From positions 1 through 40,505 of IMG/VR virus record IMGVR_UViG_3300033153_007255: a stretch of 40,505 nucleotides of DNA. One strand, 5' to 3'. Source of the stretch: a virus. The translations under genes were made by a program, and so were the position numbers. The notes beneath the pieces were generated by a model that saw only the letters and a program-made list of their open reading frames with translations, had not been told where the DNA came from and searched no databases. Position 1 is the stretch's first letter; the number at the start of each line of letters is the position of its first letter. Below, in pieces: positions 21,715 to 31,086 of this stretch.

Positions 21715-23922
21715 ATGAAAGATTCATTACCACAACACATAAAAGAGCAGTTAAGGAAGATGTCATTAACTTATCCTTGGCTGATGTTTGCCAAAGTGAA
21801 GTTTCCTGATGGAACGGTTCTTCGCAAAGTGAATGATTGGCAAGATACATGGTATGGAGAAACGGGTGATAATGCGTATGATGATTCAGATTATCTGGGT
21901 CATTGGAAATGTGATGACAATATTGCTTCCACTGCTGTAGTGGATTCGGGACCGAACTCTAAAGATTGTACAATACAAGGCGGGAGTAATTCTGAAGATA
22001 TATCAGTTAAATCACCTCCTGGAACTGGGCATAACTATCCGGGGGGTGCTTCTGATTATGCTTCACTTGCTGCTGGCAATGGGATGTCTGTTGGAACATC
22101 AGATTTTGCAGTTGCATTTTGGTTCCGAATAGATCCAGGCACAGCTATAAACTATATATTTCAGGTTACTGATGCGGGAAAGGGATGGTATGTTGGCTTG
22201 GATGATAGTGGCAATAAAAACAAAATCAAGGCTTGGATAAATGATGATAATAATGTTTCCGCAGTTTATTCAACTACAGATGATCTTCGAGATGGGCAGT
22301 GGCATCATTGTGCAGTGAATTTTGATAGGGATGGTGATGCTACAATTTATTTGGATGGAGCGAAAGATAATGAAGGGGACATATCAACTTCTGGTGCTTC
22401 TTTAGTAGATGGGCCGGTGAGAATTGGTTATCGTGTGGTGGGATCAGTATCAGATGTAAGATATGTTTCTGGTAGATTATGGAAAGAAGATGAAATCACG
22501 GCAATATATAATGCAATCCCCGTGTCTGGATGTGTAGGATGGTGGCCCCTTGGGGAAAATGATGGACTGGTTGCGTATGACTGGAGTGGAAACCAAGCGA
22601 ATGGTACTATAAGTGAAGATGCATCAGGATTAACGGTAGCAGGAAAGCCTCGAAGAGCTTTTCTATGTGATGGCAACCAATTGATTACCATACCTCACCA
22701 TCCAAGATATTCTGCACATGGAGGAGGGACATGGTCGTTTTGGTTTAAGACTACTGAATCATCTGTTAATTACCCTGATGATAACAACTCTCGTGAATGG
22801 GCTGCAAGAGTAAATGCGGATGGTTCTGTATCATTTTATATTTTTGATGATATAGATCGGACTTATTATTGCAGAGTTACATCTTCTACTGGATATAATG
22901 ATGATGCTTGGCATCATGCAATAATAACATGGAATGGTGATGTAGATGCCACAATGAGTGGCATGAATATCTATATTGACAATATCAGTGATAAGGATAG
23001 TGCTTCTAAGAGTGCATCATGGACACGTTTGAAAGTATCGGATGCTCCATTAAGGCTGCTCGCACAACCAGATGGGAACTACCCGGTTGATGGTACGGTA
23101 TGTGATATTCGAATATTTGACCATGTAATTACATCTGCTCAGAGAGAAGAGATTTATAATAACGATGCTGGAAGTTTGGATCAGATTAGTTCTACTTTGG
23201 GAAGAGGAACTTTTAGCGTTCCACATGAGTATGGTAATTTTGCGTTTAATATCGATCCAATCAAGATTGCATCTGATGAAAGCATTCCATCAACAAAGAT
23301 AAATTTTCAGAACATCTCACGTTTTCTTTATCCTACAATATGGGAGCAGGATATTGCTGATGGGTCTGAGATTGAGTTGTCTTTGGCAAGTGCTAAATAT
23401 CTGATGGATGGGCATGAGCAGTTGTCTATGTTGTTTGATTTATTGGAGGGGGTTTTGGATTCACAGGTAGCTTCATTCACACTGAGTGTTCCTAACCTGC
23501 TTGTCAGAAGGGCATCCCCAAAAGATTATAAGTCTTACTTTTGCGGATGGGAATATAGGAGTGTGGAATGTGGTTATACTATTAGTGGTTTTACAGTAGA
23601 TGGTATTACATTATCTGGAACAGATCCGGTTTCTGTCAGAGAAACAAATCATATATTTTCAACAGGGGATTCAGTTATACTTACTGAAATCGTTGGGATA
23701 ACTCCGAGTTTGAATGGAACTTATGTGATTACAAAAGTGAATGCAGATGATTTTACTTTGGATGGCACAGATTCAAGTGATTATACTGGATCTTGGTCAA
23801 GTGGAGGTCGTGTTTCACACACTTCATGCAAGAAAACTTTGTCAGATTGTAGGCAAAGATCACAACAAGCAAGGTTTGGAGCTGAGATAGGAACAAGAAG
23901 ATCAGGTATTACATTGGTGTAG
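21715..23922 (+). CDS. gpL-like tail tip protein with two LamG domains and an iron-sulfur motif, 735 aa
   Basis: C-terminal part (about 490-735) matches the lambda gpL group: Cys610-x8-Cys619 (CGWEYRSVEC) and Cys705-x6-Cys712 (CKKTLSDC). The 9- and 7-residue steps are, from memory, those of the four cysteines binding an Fe-S cluster in gpL. Between the pairs lies about 63 extra residues forming a small beta domain (VRETNHIFSTGDSVIL... FTLDGTDSSDYTGSW). Residues about 60-265 and 275-480 are two LamG/concanavalin-like domains (LGHWKCDD, AFWFRID, DGQWHHCAVNFD; GWWPLGENDG, WSFWFKTTE, DDAWHHAIITWNGD). The N-terminal 50 residues resemble the gpL start, so the LamG pair is inserted. Likely surface-exposed sugar binding. 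Confidence 0.8.
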   Translation: MKDSLPQHIKEQLRKMSLTYPWLMFAKVKFPDGTVLRKVNDWQDTWYGETGDNAYDDSDYLGHWKCDDNIASTAVVDSGPNSKDCTIQGGSNSEDISVKSPPGTGHNYPGGASDYASLAAGNGMSVGTSDFAVAFWFRIDPGTAINYIFQVTDAGKGWYVGLDDSGNKNKIKAWINDDNNVSAVYSTTDDLRDGQWHHCAVNFDRDGDATIYLDGAKDNEGDISTSGASLVDGPVRIGYRVVGSVSDVRYVSGRLWKEDEITAIYNAIPVSGCVGWWPLGENDGLVAYDWSGNQANGTISEDASGLTVAGKPRRAFLCDGNQLITIPHHPRYSAHGGGTWSFWFKTTESSVNYPDDNNSREWAARVNADGSVSFYIFDDIDRTYYCRVTSSTGYNDDAWHHAIITWNGDVDATMSGMNIYIDNISDKDSASKSASWTRLKVSDAPLRLLAQPDGNYPVDGTVCDIRIFDHVITSAQREEIYNNDAGSLDQISSTLGRGTFSVPHEYGNFAFNIDPIKIASDESIPSTKINFQNISRFLYPTIWEQDIADGSEIELSLASAKYLMDGHEQLSMLFDLLEGVLDSQVASFTLSVPNLLVRRASPKDYKSYFCGWEYRSVECGYTISGFTVDGITLSGTDPVSVRETNHIFSTGDSVILTEIVGITPSLNGTYVITKVNADDFTLDGTDSSDYTGSWSSGGRVSHTSCKKTLSDCRQRSQQARFGAEIGTRRSGITLV

Positions 23923-23931
23923 GAGTGTGAT

Positions 23932-24348
23932 ATGATTGATGTATCAGATTTGATAGGAAAACCTTTTGCATGGGGAGGTACTGGTCCTGATAAGTGGGAT
24001 TGTGTTCATCTTTGCGTAGAAGTTAGTGGAAGACTGGGTATAAACATTCCCAAATACAATACTCTGACCTCAGCAGATGCAATAAGAGAAGCTATAAGGC
24101 AAGGTATTAGGGAAGAGTGGGAGAAGATTAAACAACCCGAGGTGGGGTGTTGGGTAACGATGGTAGTAGATACACCTTGGATCACCCATGTCGGAGTGGT
24201 TCTTGATGATTTGAGGCATTTTATTCACGTTTTGGAGAATAGACCTGTTGCTATTAACAGACTTGATGCAGTAGATTGGGAACGAAGAATTCAAGGTTAT
24301 TATAGGTATATTGGCGATGGAAACGACGGACTTAGCAACAAGAAATGA
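23932..24348 (+). CDS. NlpC/P60 tail-tip peptidase (gpK-like), 138 aa
   Basis: FAWGGTGPDKWDCVHLC places catalytic Cys24 after the usual GG...DC sequence; His86 lies in WITHVGVVL and His99 follows as the likely third residue. This is the NlpC/P60 (C40) fold, cleaving peptidoglycan stem peptides during penetration. Only the gpK C-terminal domain is present; there is no JAB metallopeptidase domain. Order gpL-gpK-gpI/J is preserved. GGAGTG lies before the ATG. Confidence 0.85.
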   Translation: MIDVSDLIGKPFAWGGTGPDKWDCVHLCVEVSGRLGINIPKYNTLTSADAIREAIRQGIREEWEKIKQPEVGCWVTMVVDTPWITHVGVVLDDLRHFIHVLENRPVAINRLDAVDWERRIQGYYRYIGDGNDGLSNKK

Positions 24349-27300
24349 TGATAAGTGCACAGTAGTTATCATTCCAGATAGGATGAGGATATACGAAAGA
24401 TCTGAATTTGCCATGAGTATTTCCATGCCTGTTGGGGACATGATCTGTTCATTTTTAAGGGACATGCCAACTGATGGATTGATATTATTTGTTGATGGTA
24501 TTGAGATCCCCTCTGAAAAGTGGTATATAGTTTATCCAAAGAAAAATTCGATAATTGTTCTTACACATAAATTGTCTGGAGGTGGAGGAGGTGGTGGTAA
24601 GGATGTGGTGCAGGTAGCATTGATGATTGGAGCTTTAGTTATCACACAGGGATTTGCTGCTGGAGGGCCTTGGGCATTCATGGGTCAGCAGCTAACCGTG
24701 GTGGGCCAAACTTTGTTTCTTGTTGGTGCAGCATATTTGGTTAGTACGATGAATTCAGGTGCACCAGGCGATTCTGGATTTGGTGAGATAAAACAGACAT
24801 CGTCGTTTGGTTGGAATGCTATGACGGTTCAGAGGCAGGGTACACCACTCCCTCTTATTTTTGGTACGGCAAAGACGCATGGGAATATAATCGCGTGTTG
24901 GACAGAATTAGATGAAGATACTGAGGGCACAAGTGAACTTCTTTATGCACTGATCTCCTTAGGCATGGGGCCGGTTTCGGATATTACTGATTTGAGAATC
25001 AATGATCAACCAATAGATGATTTTACTGATGTCAGTTATGAAATAAAGAAGGGAACAATAGATCAGACGGCTATTAGTTTGTGGAGTGATCTAAAGGTTG
25101 AGACAAGATGGATGCGTCCTATTAAGCACGGAACTCCTGTTACTTGTGTTACTCCAGATACAGGTGATTTTCATGATTTTGATATTGTGTTACGATTTCC
25201 AAAGGGGGTTTATCATGCAGAAGGTGGTGGATATAAAGAACACTCGATAGGTGTAAAAATAGAAGTAAGTGTGCATGATGCTGATTCTTGGACTACAATT
25301 TTTGATGATGATATAACTCGTGATACATCTGGGGCTTACTGGCGATCATGGTTGTGCAGTGATGCAAAGGCAGTTGTGTTAGGAACGAAGTATGATATAA
25401 AGGTTTCAAAGACATCAGCAGATGAGACAGATGGAACATATGGTGATGATGTTGTTTTGCAGGGTGTTAGGCGGATATATGAGGATGGTTTCACATACCC
25501 ACGTCAAGCAGTTGTTGCGATTAAGGCTTTAGCGAATGAAGCGTTGCAGGGTAGTTTTGATTTTTCTTGTGTTGTTGATGGTTTGATCTGTCCTGTAAGT
25601 GATGGAACTTCTTGGACCTACGCACATAGCTCAAATCCTGCTTGGGTACAGGCATGGCTTATACTTCGACCAGTGTTGTCTGGAAGTGGTCCCTATACTT
25701 TGGAAAGATTGGATGGACTTGCAGCTAATAGAGTAAATCAAACATCATTGAAAGAATTAGCAGATTTTTGTGATGAAGAAATTTCGGATGGTGAGGGAGG
25801 GACTGATAAAAGAATAGAGTTTAATGGGATATTTGAAGAGGAGAAGAGTGTTTGGGATGCTGTGGTTGAAGTGAACAAATATGCACGATCTGATCCAGTT
25901 TGGGATGCAACTACTTTTAGAGTGGTTACAGATAAAGAGCGGAGTGTTTCAAGTGCTTGCAGTATGGGCAATGTGAGAAACTATAAGTATAAGATAATTA
26001 GAAAGCAGGGACGGGCAGGCACACTGGAGTTAGAATACCAGAACGCGGCTAATGGTTATCAAATGTCTGTGTGCTCTGTTTATAACAGTAATTCTGGGGA
26101 TGTAAAGGATGTAGCTATAGAGCAAGTACGGGGTGTGACAAAAGAATGCCAACTTTGGCACTATGGGAATTACAGACTACTCCAAAACAGATATATACTT
26201 GGGGAGCATAGTTGGGAGTTGCCAATAGAAGGTTTGACATTTGAGGTTGGAGATGTTATTCGTTTTGAACATGATGTTATAAATTATGGGGATGTGGGCA
26301 GTGGTACACAAGAGTATAATACTGGAGGGAGGGTTGAAAATGTTGAGTTTTCATCAGGAAAGGATATAATCACACTGGATAGGGACATTAGAGATGCTTT
26401 AGATATAGGCACTACCTATGAATTAACTTTACGACATCAGGATGGTTCTGCAAGTGTTTGTACTATAGATTCTTGGAATGTTGCTGCACCAGTGACTTAT
26501 ACTGCGTTGACGATGGATGGTGGCTTTGATGGCCATGCACAAAAGCATGATATGTGGGCTATAGGAAAGATTGGGTATAGTTCAATCAAAGTACAAATAT
26601 CCCATATAGAAAGAGTGGGCGTTGATCATGTCAGGGTAAGGGCGTTTCCGTATGTGCCTGAGATATATGCAGGGGATGATGAAGACCCTTGGATAGCTTT
26701 AGAAGCCGTGGAAGAAGCTGTAGCAAGACGCATTCCAATAACCCGAACCCCATCTGTAATAGAGCTTAATGCAAGGATACCAAAAGATGTTGTAGGGCTT
26801 GCTTCAAGGGAACAGGTACGATGGTCAAATATATCATGGGGGGATAATGATCCTACGGGTGGGAAGGTGTCATGGAGTCCAACACAATCGGGACAACCTA
26901 TGCTATTGGAATATCAGGGGAATGTATATCAGATAGCAGCAGACAACACAGATAATAAATACATCTATTGGGACATAAACTCTTCAACAGTGTTTTTGAA
27001 TACAAATACGAAGGCCACAGCCACAGCAGTAGGAATGAAGTTGATTTGTATAAATAATGATGGAGCGGCCCGGCCTTTATCTGGAAATGATTCACAGGAT
27101 GGAGATTCTTTGGCAGACGGTAGTGTAGTTGAGGAAGTCATAGCAGATAATGCAACACATATTGAAGAATATGAAAGTGATACTGGTCCTACTTCACTTA
27201 CTAAAGAAGTTGAGACTACTGTACTTTCTGCTACAATTGTATCAGCAGGTAGACCAGTTTCAGTCTCAGCTTATGTTGCAATATCAACAGAAGAGGATAC

Positions 27301-27544
27301 TAATCCAGTAACTGCTGATGTAAATGTTTATTGGGGTACTACGTTAGTAGGTGAGATTTTGGGTGTTGAGGTACCTATTGATGGAGGTGGTGCTGGATGG
27401 GGAACGGCAATAGGAGTTATAACGGATCTTGAAGGAACTACAGGATCCGGAAGTCAAACTTTTACTATGAAAGTAGAAGCTCATGATTATGATTGTCAAG
27501 CACAAAGTATGACAATGCGTTTATCTGAATGGAATGGAAAGTAA
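24317..27544 (+). CDS. Tail tip gpI-gpJ-like fusion (central fibre / hub), 1075 aa
   Basis: Start set at ATG 24317, inside the end of the previous gene; TTG 24311 is the alternative. The first 95 residues carry an N-terminal domain, a Gly-rich linker (GGGGGGGKD) and a hydrophobic segment (about 95-145, VALMIGALVITQGF...), as in gpI-type proteins. Then PLPLIFGTAKTHGNIIACW and LYALISLGMGPVSDITDLRIND mark the gpJ hub start. Later, WDAVVEVNKYARSDPVWD and WELPIEGLTFEVGDVIRFEHD are further gpJ hub blocks. An FN3-like and a fibre region (EYQGNVYQIAADNTDN...) follow, then a terminal beta domain. The C-terminal end probably contacts the receptor. Confidence 0.85.
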   Translation: METTDLATRNDDKCTVVIIPDRMRIYERSEFAMSISMPVGDMICSFLRDMPTDGLILFVDGIEIPSEKWYIVYPKKNSIIVLTHKLSGGGGGGGKDVVQVALMIGALVITQGFAAGGPWAFMGQQLTVVGQTLFLVGAAYLVSTMNSGAPGDSGFGEIKQTSSFGWNAMTVQRQGTPLPLIFGTAKTHGNIIACWTELDEDTEGTSELLYALISLGMGPVSDITDLRINDQPIDDFTDVSYEIKKGTIDQTAISLWSDLKVETRWMRPIKHGTPVTCVTPDTGDFHDFDIVLRFPKGVYHAEGGGYKEHSIGVKIEVSVHDADSWTTIFDDDITRDTSGAYWRSWLCSDAKAVVLGTKYDIKVSKTSADETDGTYGDDVVLQGVRRIYEDGFTYPRQAVVAIKALANEALQGSFDFSCVVDGLICPVSDGTSWTYAHSSNPAWVQAWLILRPVLSGSGPYTLERLDGLAANRVNQTSLKELADFCDEEISDGEGGTDKRIEFNGIFEEEKSVWDAVVEVNKYARSDPVWDATTFRVVTDKERSVSSACSMGNVRNYKYKIIRKQGRAGTLELEYQNAANGYQMSVCSVYNSNSGDVKDVAIEQVRGVTKECQLWHYGNYRLLQNRYILGEHSWELPIEGLTFEVGDVIRFEHDVINYGDVGSGTQEYNTGGRVENVEFSSGKDIITLDRDIRDALDIGTTYELTLRHQDGSASVCTIDSWNVAAPVTYTALTMDGGFDGHAQKHDMWAIGKIGYSSIKVQISHIERVGVDHVRVRAFPYVPEIYAGDDEDPWIALEAVEEAVARRIPITRTPSVIELNARIPKDVVGLASREQVRWSNISWGDNDPTGGKVSWSPTQSGQPMLLEYQGNVYQIAADNTDNKYIYWDINSSTVFLNTNTKATATAVGMKLICINNDGAARPLSGNDSQDGDSLADGSVVEEVIADNATHIEEYESDTGPTSLTKEVETTVLSATIVSAGRPVSVSAYVAISTEEDTNPVTADVNVYWGTTLVGEILGVEVPIDGGGAGWGTAIGVITDLEGTTGSGSQTFTMKVEAHDYDCQAQSMTMRLSEWNGK

Positions 27545-27545
27545 T

Positions 27546-27908
27546 ATGAGGCATGTACATTATAGAATAAAGGACAATGATGGAAAAGTACGAATAATAG
27601 GGAAATGTTCGGAAGAGAATTTTCATTTGAAAGAAGCTGCTGATGTAGACATAGAAGTTATTAGTAAAAAGGAGTACGATCTACAAAGTGTCAAGGTTCC
27701 AGCAACGTTTAGATTTTCAGCAATGAGTATTGGTAAAGATGGTGTTCCTAAAGATTTGATTGGAGCTAAGATGGATGTAAAGCTTGATGAGCTTAAAGAT
27801 ACAATTGAGAAGCTTGAGGGTTTGGTTAATGATCTTAAGAGTAGGATTGAAGAACTTGAGAAACCCAAAGAAAGTGTTGATCCAACTCTTATAACAAACG
27901 GAAGTTAA
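27546..27908 (+). CDS. Hypothetical tail-associated coiled-coil protein, 120 aa
   Basis: Starts 2 bases after gpJ; the ATG at 27546 with GGAAAG upstream is preferred to the in-frame ATG 27534. The N-terminal half is beta-rich (VHYRIKDNDGKVRIIGK). The C-terminal 55 residues form a regular coiled coil (LDELKDTIEKLEGLVNDLK...). Its position after the host-specificity gene fits a small fibre component or fibre-assembly protein. No family recognised. Confidence 0.65.
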   Translation: MRHVHYRIKDNDGKVRIIGKCSEENFHLKEAADVDIEVISKKEYDLQSVKVPATFRFSAMSIGKDGVPKDLIGAKMDVKLDELKDTIEKLEGLVNDLKSRIEELEKPKESVDPTLITNGS

Positions 27909-28570
27909 TGATGGATAAGAGCATATGTATTGTGGGTGGTGGTCCAAGTTTGAGAGGATTTGACTTTGGATTGTTTGAAGGGCTAAACACTATAGTCACG
28001 AATAAATCTATATACAGTGTGGACCATCCAAACTATTTCATTACTGTGGATTATTCATTTTTGATTAAGATACGACATCAATTGCCGGTATTTAGGCAAA
28101 GCAAAGCCACGAAGATTTTTGTTGCGAATTTTGCATTTCCTTATATTAAAGAAGTAGATGGTGTGATACGTGATACACGTTCTAACCTATTGTACAATCT
28201 CGAGGATTTCGATTTGGTGGTTAAGGCAAGGAGAGGAGGTGATGAAGGGATTGGACAAAACTTCGCTGATTTTAGAACAGGACTGAATAGTGGATTTTGT
28301 GCATTCCAATTTTCAGTGCTTATGAGATATACGAAGATATTTTTGTTTGGCATTGATTTGACAGTCTCTAATAAATCAACACACTATCATAATGGGTACG
28401 GGGAATCAACAACATCATTTTCTAAGAAGTTATCACAGTATCTTGATTTTTGGAGGGGTGGTATACTTGAACTTCAAAAGGTTGCTCCTCATATTCAAGT
28501 GTTTTCATGCTCACCAACAAGTTCTTTGAATAACATAATACCTCAAGCAACAATAGGAGAAATAAGATGA
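27908..28570 (+). CDS. DUF115 / sialyltransferase-like protein, 220 aa
   Basis: First enzyme of the modification island. SICIVGGGPSLRGFDF (about 4-19) is the Rossmann P-loop-like start, followed by a VTNKSIYSVDHPNYFITVD block and LNSGFCAFQFSVLMRYTKIFLFGIDL (about 117-142), then a HYHNG motif. It matches the layout of the gene at 8754-9386 though the sequences have diverged. Probably a nucleotide-sugar-using transferase; acceptor unknown. TAATG overlap with the previous gene. Confidence 0.7.
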   Translation: MMDKSICIVGGGPSLRGFDFGLFEGLNTIVTNKSIYSVDHPNYFITVDYSFLIKIRHQLPVFRQSKATKIFVANFAFPYIKEVDGVIRDTRSNLLYNLEDFDLVVKARRGGDEGIGQNFADFRTGLNSGFCAFQFSVLMRYTKIFLFGIDLTVSNKSTHYHNGYGESTTSFSKKLSQYLDFWRGGILELQKVAPHIQVFSCSPTSSLNNIIPQATIGEIR

Positions 28571-29454
28571 TTGGTAAGCATGTTAAAGGAGCTGGAAAGG
28601 CTGGATTGCAGCTTCAGAAGCATACACATGTTTTCAATGCGAGTATGGTAGGCACATACAACGTAAGAAGTATGGGTGCTCGCATACGAGACTATTCCCC
28701 CTCTATAGTACTCCCGGTCAGTTCTTATTGGTTTGTGGAGATAGAAAAGGGTGGTGAGTCGTGGTTTGGATGGGCTGTGCGTGATCATACAAGTAAGCAA
28801 CGACAAAATACATTTGAAGTGCTTACGAAAAAACCCCTCCCTGTTGAGAAGTTAGCGGGACGTACATTTAACTTTTTTATTCACGAGAAATGGGATGCCG
28901 CAAAGACGGAAACGTGGGCCTCTCATCAATACTGGTTTCAGACATTTCCATTCAGTCCAGAAAAACGTGCAGACAGTGAGTTTTTGTGGAAGACCATAAA
29001 CAAGATTAAATGGAGTGGATTGAGGGTTTTGGATATAGGATGTCATTATGGTTATATGAGTTTTGAGGCGAGCAAGTTAGGAGCTACTGTAACAGGCTAT
29101 GAGCCTAACAAAACATCCTTACAGGCCGCCCGCACAATCCAGAAAAATATCATTCAGCAAGATGTTTGTTTTACAGGAGATTTTGAAAAAACTGAGCAGT
29201 ATTATGATGTGATTTTGTATCTAAGTGTGCACCATCAAATCGATCCAAGTTACGCTAATCTCAAAGAGAAAATTGAAACTCTTAAATCCAGAGTTTCCAA
29301 GTGTCTGTTTGTTGAATTGATACTGCCTCCTGTTTTCCCCAAGGGAGGCAGTATGAGTGAAAACGATATAGATGAATGCGTAGGAGGCAAAGTAATCACA
29401 ACTTACAAACACAGAGTTAGAGGTATGAGAAGGGTATATCAGGTGGATGTATGA
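28567..29454 (+). CDS. Class I SAM-dependent methyltransferase with extra N-terminal domain, 295 aa
   Basis: The SAM-binding motif LRVLDIGCHYGYMSFEASKLGA and the following acidic strand (TVTGYEPN) lie near residues 154-184; a later VILYLSVHHQI is motif IV-like. The N-terminal 130 residues are an additional domain with many aromatic residues, not recognised. In this context it may methylate a sugar or the glycosylated protein. Overlaps its neighbours by ATGA on both sides. Confidence 0.75.
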   Translation: MIGKHVKGAGKAGLQLQKHTHVFNASMVGTYNVRSMGARIRDYSPSIVLPVSSYWFVEIEKGGESWFGWAVRDHTSKQRQNTFEVLTKKPLPVEKLAGRTFNFFIHEKWDAAKTETWASHQYWFQTFPFSPEKRADSEFLWKTINKIKWSGLRVLDIGCHYGYMSFEASKLGATVTGYEPNKTSLQAARTIQKNIIQQDVCFTGDFEKTEQYYDVILYLSVHHQIDPSYANLKEKIETLKSRVSKCLFVELILPPVFPKGGSMSENDIDECVGGKVITTYKHRVRGMRRVYQVDV

Positions 29455-30302
29455 CAAGCATTTTGCAAATGCCCAAAAACGATGGGACAGTTAAGCCCTC
29501 ATACTATGAGGCGTTTTATGAATCAATAAGTCGATCAGCTCGTGTAGCTGGTATTTCAGTGATTAAAGTTCGTAATCATGACGTTTGGGCTGGTGGAAGG
29601 GTCAACGCTTACATCGCCCAACTTGATGGGCATCCATTCATTATGGATTTTTCAGATCACAAACCACTTCAATTAGATCCAAGCAAGTATGGCATTCCAT
29701 ACTTCAAGTGGCAGTACAGTTATACCTATTCCCAGCATACTCAGAATCCTTCTGTTTTTCCATTATGTGTGTTGCAAGATTTTGATTGGAAAGCATTTAG
29801 GAATGCTCAAAAATCTGTTTGTTATACAGCTATGGGGAATGTTATCACTAACAATCAACGGATAAGAGCCGGAGCTACTATACGACGTTCTAAAGTACAA
29901 GGAATTCTTAAAGAACAGTATGGATCTGAGGCTTCTTTGGAATTCAAATTCAAAGGACAGAAGGAATGGTGGGAATCGCATAATGATTGCTTAGTTGCTG
30001 TACATGTTCCCGGAGCACGAAATAATATGTTAGACAGAGGGCAATGGGAATTGATGGGATTGGGAGTGTGTGTGTTAAGTCCTGTGATTGTTACTGTGTT
30101 AGCAGGGGATCACGTGTTGATCCCTGTTCACCATTATTTACCATTAAAAGATGATTACTCTGATTTAACAGAAAAAATTGAATGGTGTAAAAAGAACCGG
30201 GAAACATGTAGGGAAATAGGAGAACGTGCTCGAGAATTATTTGACATTGTAGGACCTCCAGATGTATTTTGGAAGTATGTTCAGGGGGTGCTTTGTGGAT
30301 GA
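29451..30302 (+). CDS. Glycosyltransferase, GT-B/CAP10-like, 283 aa
   Basis: The C-terminal half has the signature of GT-B-type glycosyltransferases: VAVHVPGARNNMLDRGQWEL..., GLGVCVLSP, and HVLIPVHHYLPLKDDYSDLTEKIEW, followed by NRETCREIGERARELF. The N-terminal domain is short (HDVWAGGRVNAYIAQL). It presumably binds a nucleotide sugar; donor and acceptor cannot be told. Translationally coupled to its neighbours by overlaps. Confidence 0.7.
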   Translation: MTSILQMPKNDGTVKPSYYEAFYESISRSARVAGISVIKVRNHDVWAGGRVNAYIAQLDGHPFIMDFSDHKPLQLDPSKYGIPYFKWQYSYTYSQHTQNPSVFPLCVLQDFDWKAFRNAQKSVCYTAMGNVITNNQRIRAGATIRRSKVQGILKEQYGSEASLEFKFKGQKEWWESHNDCLVAVHVPGARNNMLDRGQWELMGLGVCVLSPVIVTVLAGDHVLIPVHHYLPLKDDYSDLTEKIEWCKKNRETCREIGERARELFDIVGPPDVFWKYVQGVLCG

Positions 30303-31086
30303 TTTTTTGAGTATATGTATGACTGTGAAAAACAGAGCAGGGTTTATGAAAGGAAAGTTAGATGAACTCCAACGAATGAACTATGATCCAAAGAAATTGG
30401 AAATCTGTGTTACAGATGGCAACTCTACTGATGATTTAGTCGGTGTGTTGAAGAAGGCTTCACCTCATTTTTTTCAGATCAAATATGCTATTTCGGATCG
30501 CACAGAACTTCCATTTGCTATACCTGAAAACAATCCAGCGTGTGACATAAATGCTCAGATTTCAAATGTTGCAACATTCGATAAAATTGTTAGGACAGAT
30601 GCTGAGGTTCGTTTCAGCCACAAAGATTCTCTACAGGTTGTTAATCAGAAACTTACAGCGGATCCAAAAGTATGTGTTTGTTTCAAGAGTTGGCATATGG
30701 CAGAAGGTTGGGATGAGAGCAAGCCAGTGAAGGGCAATACTATTTCATATGCGAAGCTATCTTTTCATTGCTCATGTTTTACTCGTTCAGCTTTTATTAA
30801 AAACAGAGGTATAGAAGAAGAGTTTGCAAAAGGTTTTGCAGCGGAGGATAATTATTTTCATTGGTGGTGGAGGAAGAACAGCAAACTTATTCATCCGCCT
30901 GCTAATCATGAAGTTTTACATATGTGGCATGGAAAGTGGCAGTCTGAAAATCGATTAAAACTAAAGCATAATTTTACACTTCCCATGTATAAAAAATTCA
31001 TGCGGGAGAATCACACTCCTAACGAAAATAACCCTGATTGGCAACGTCCAGAAATGATTAAGGAGATGCAGGTATGGAAGGCCTGA
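30295..31086 (+). CDS. Family 2-like glycosyltransferase, 263 aa
   Basis: I prefer the GTG start at 30295 (first residues MDDFLSICMTVKN) since AGGGGGTG lies directly upstream and it overlaps the previous stop by 8 bases; the ATG at 30262 would overlap by 41. GT-A features: FLSICMTVKNRAGFM at the N-terminus, LEICVTDGNSTDD (nucleotide binding) and IVRTDAEVRF (DxE metal site), then a C-terminal HMWHGKWQSENR. Confidence 0.75.
   Translation: MDDFLSICMTVKNRAGFMKGKLDELQRMNYDPKKLEICVTDGNSTDDLVGVLKKASPHFFQIKYAISDRTELPFAIPENNPACDINAQISNVATFDKIVRTDAEVRFSHKDSLQVVNQKLTADPKVCVCFKSWHMAEGWDESKPVKGNTISYAKLSFHCSCFTRSAFIKNRGIEEEFAKGFAAEDNYFHWWWRKNSKLIHPPANHEVLHMWHGKWQSENRLKLKHNFTLPMYKKFMRENHTPNENNPDWQRPEMIKEMQVWKA

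Noticed and set aside
21715-27544. Diversity-generating retroelement target in tail genes
   Set aside because: No reverse transcriptase, template repeat or adenine-biased variable region was seen in the window.
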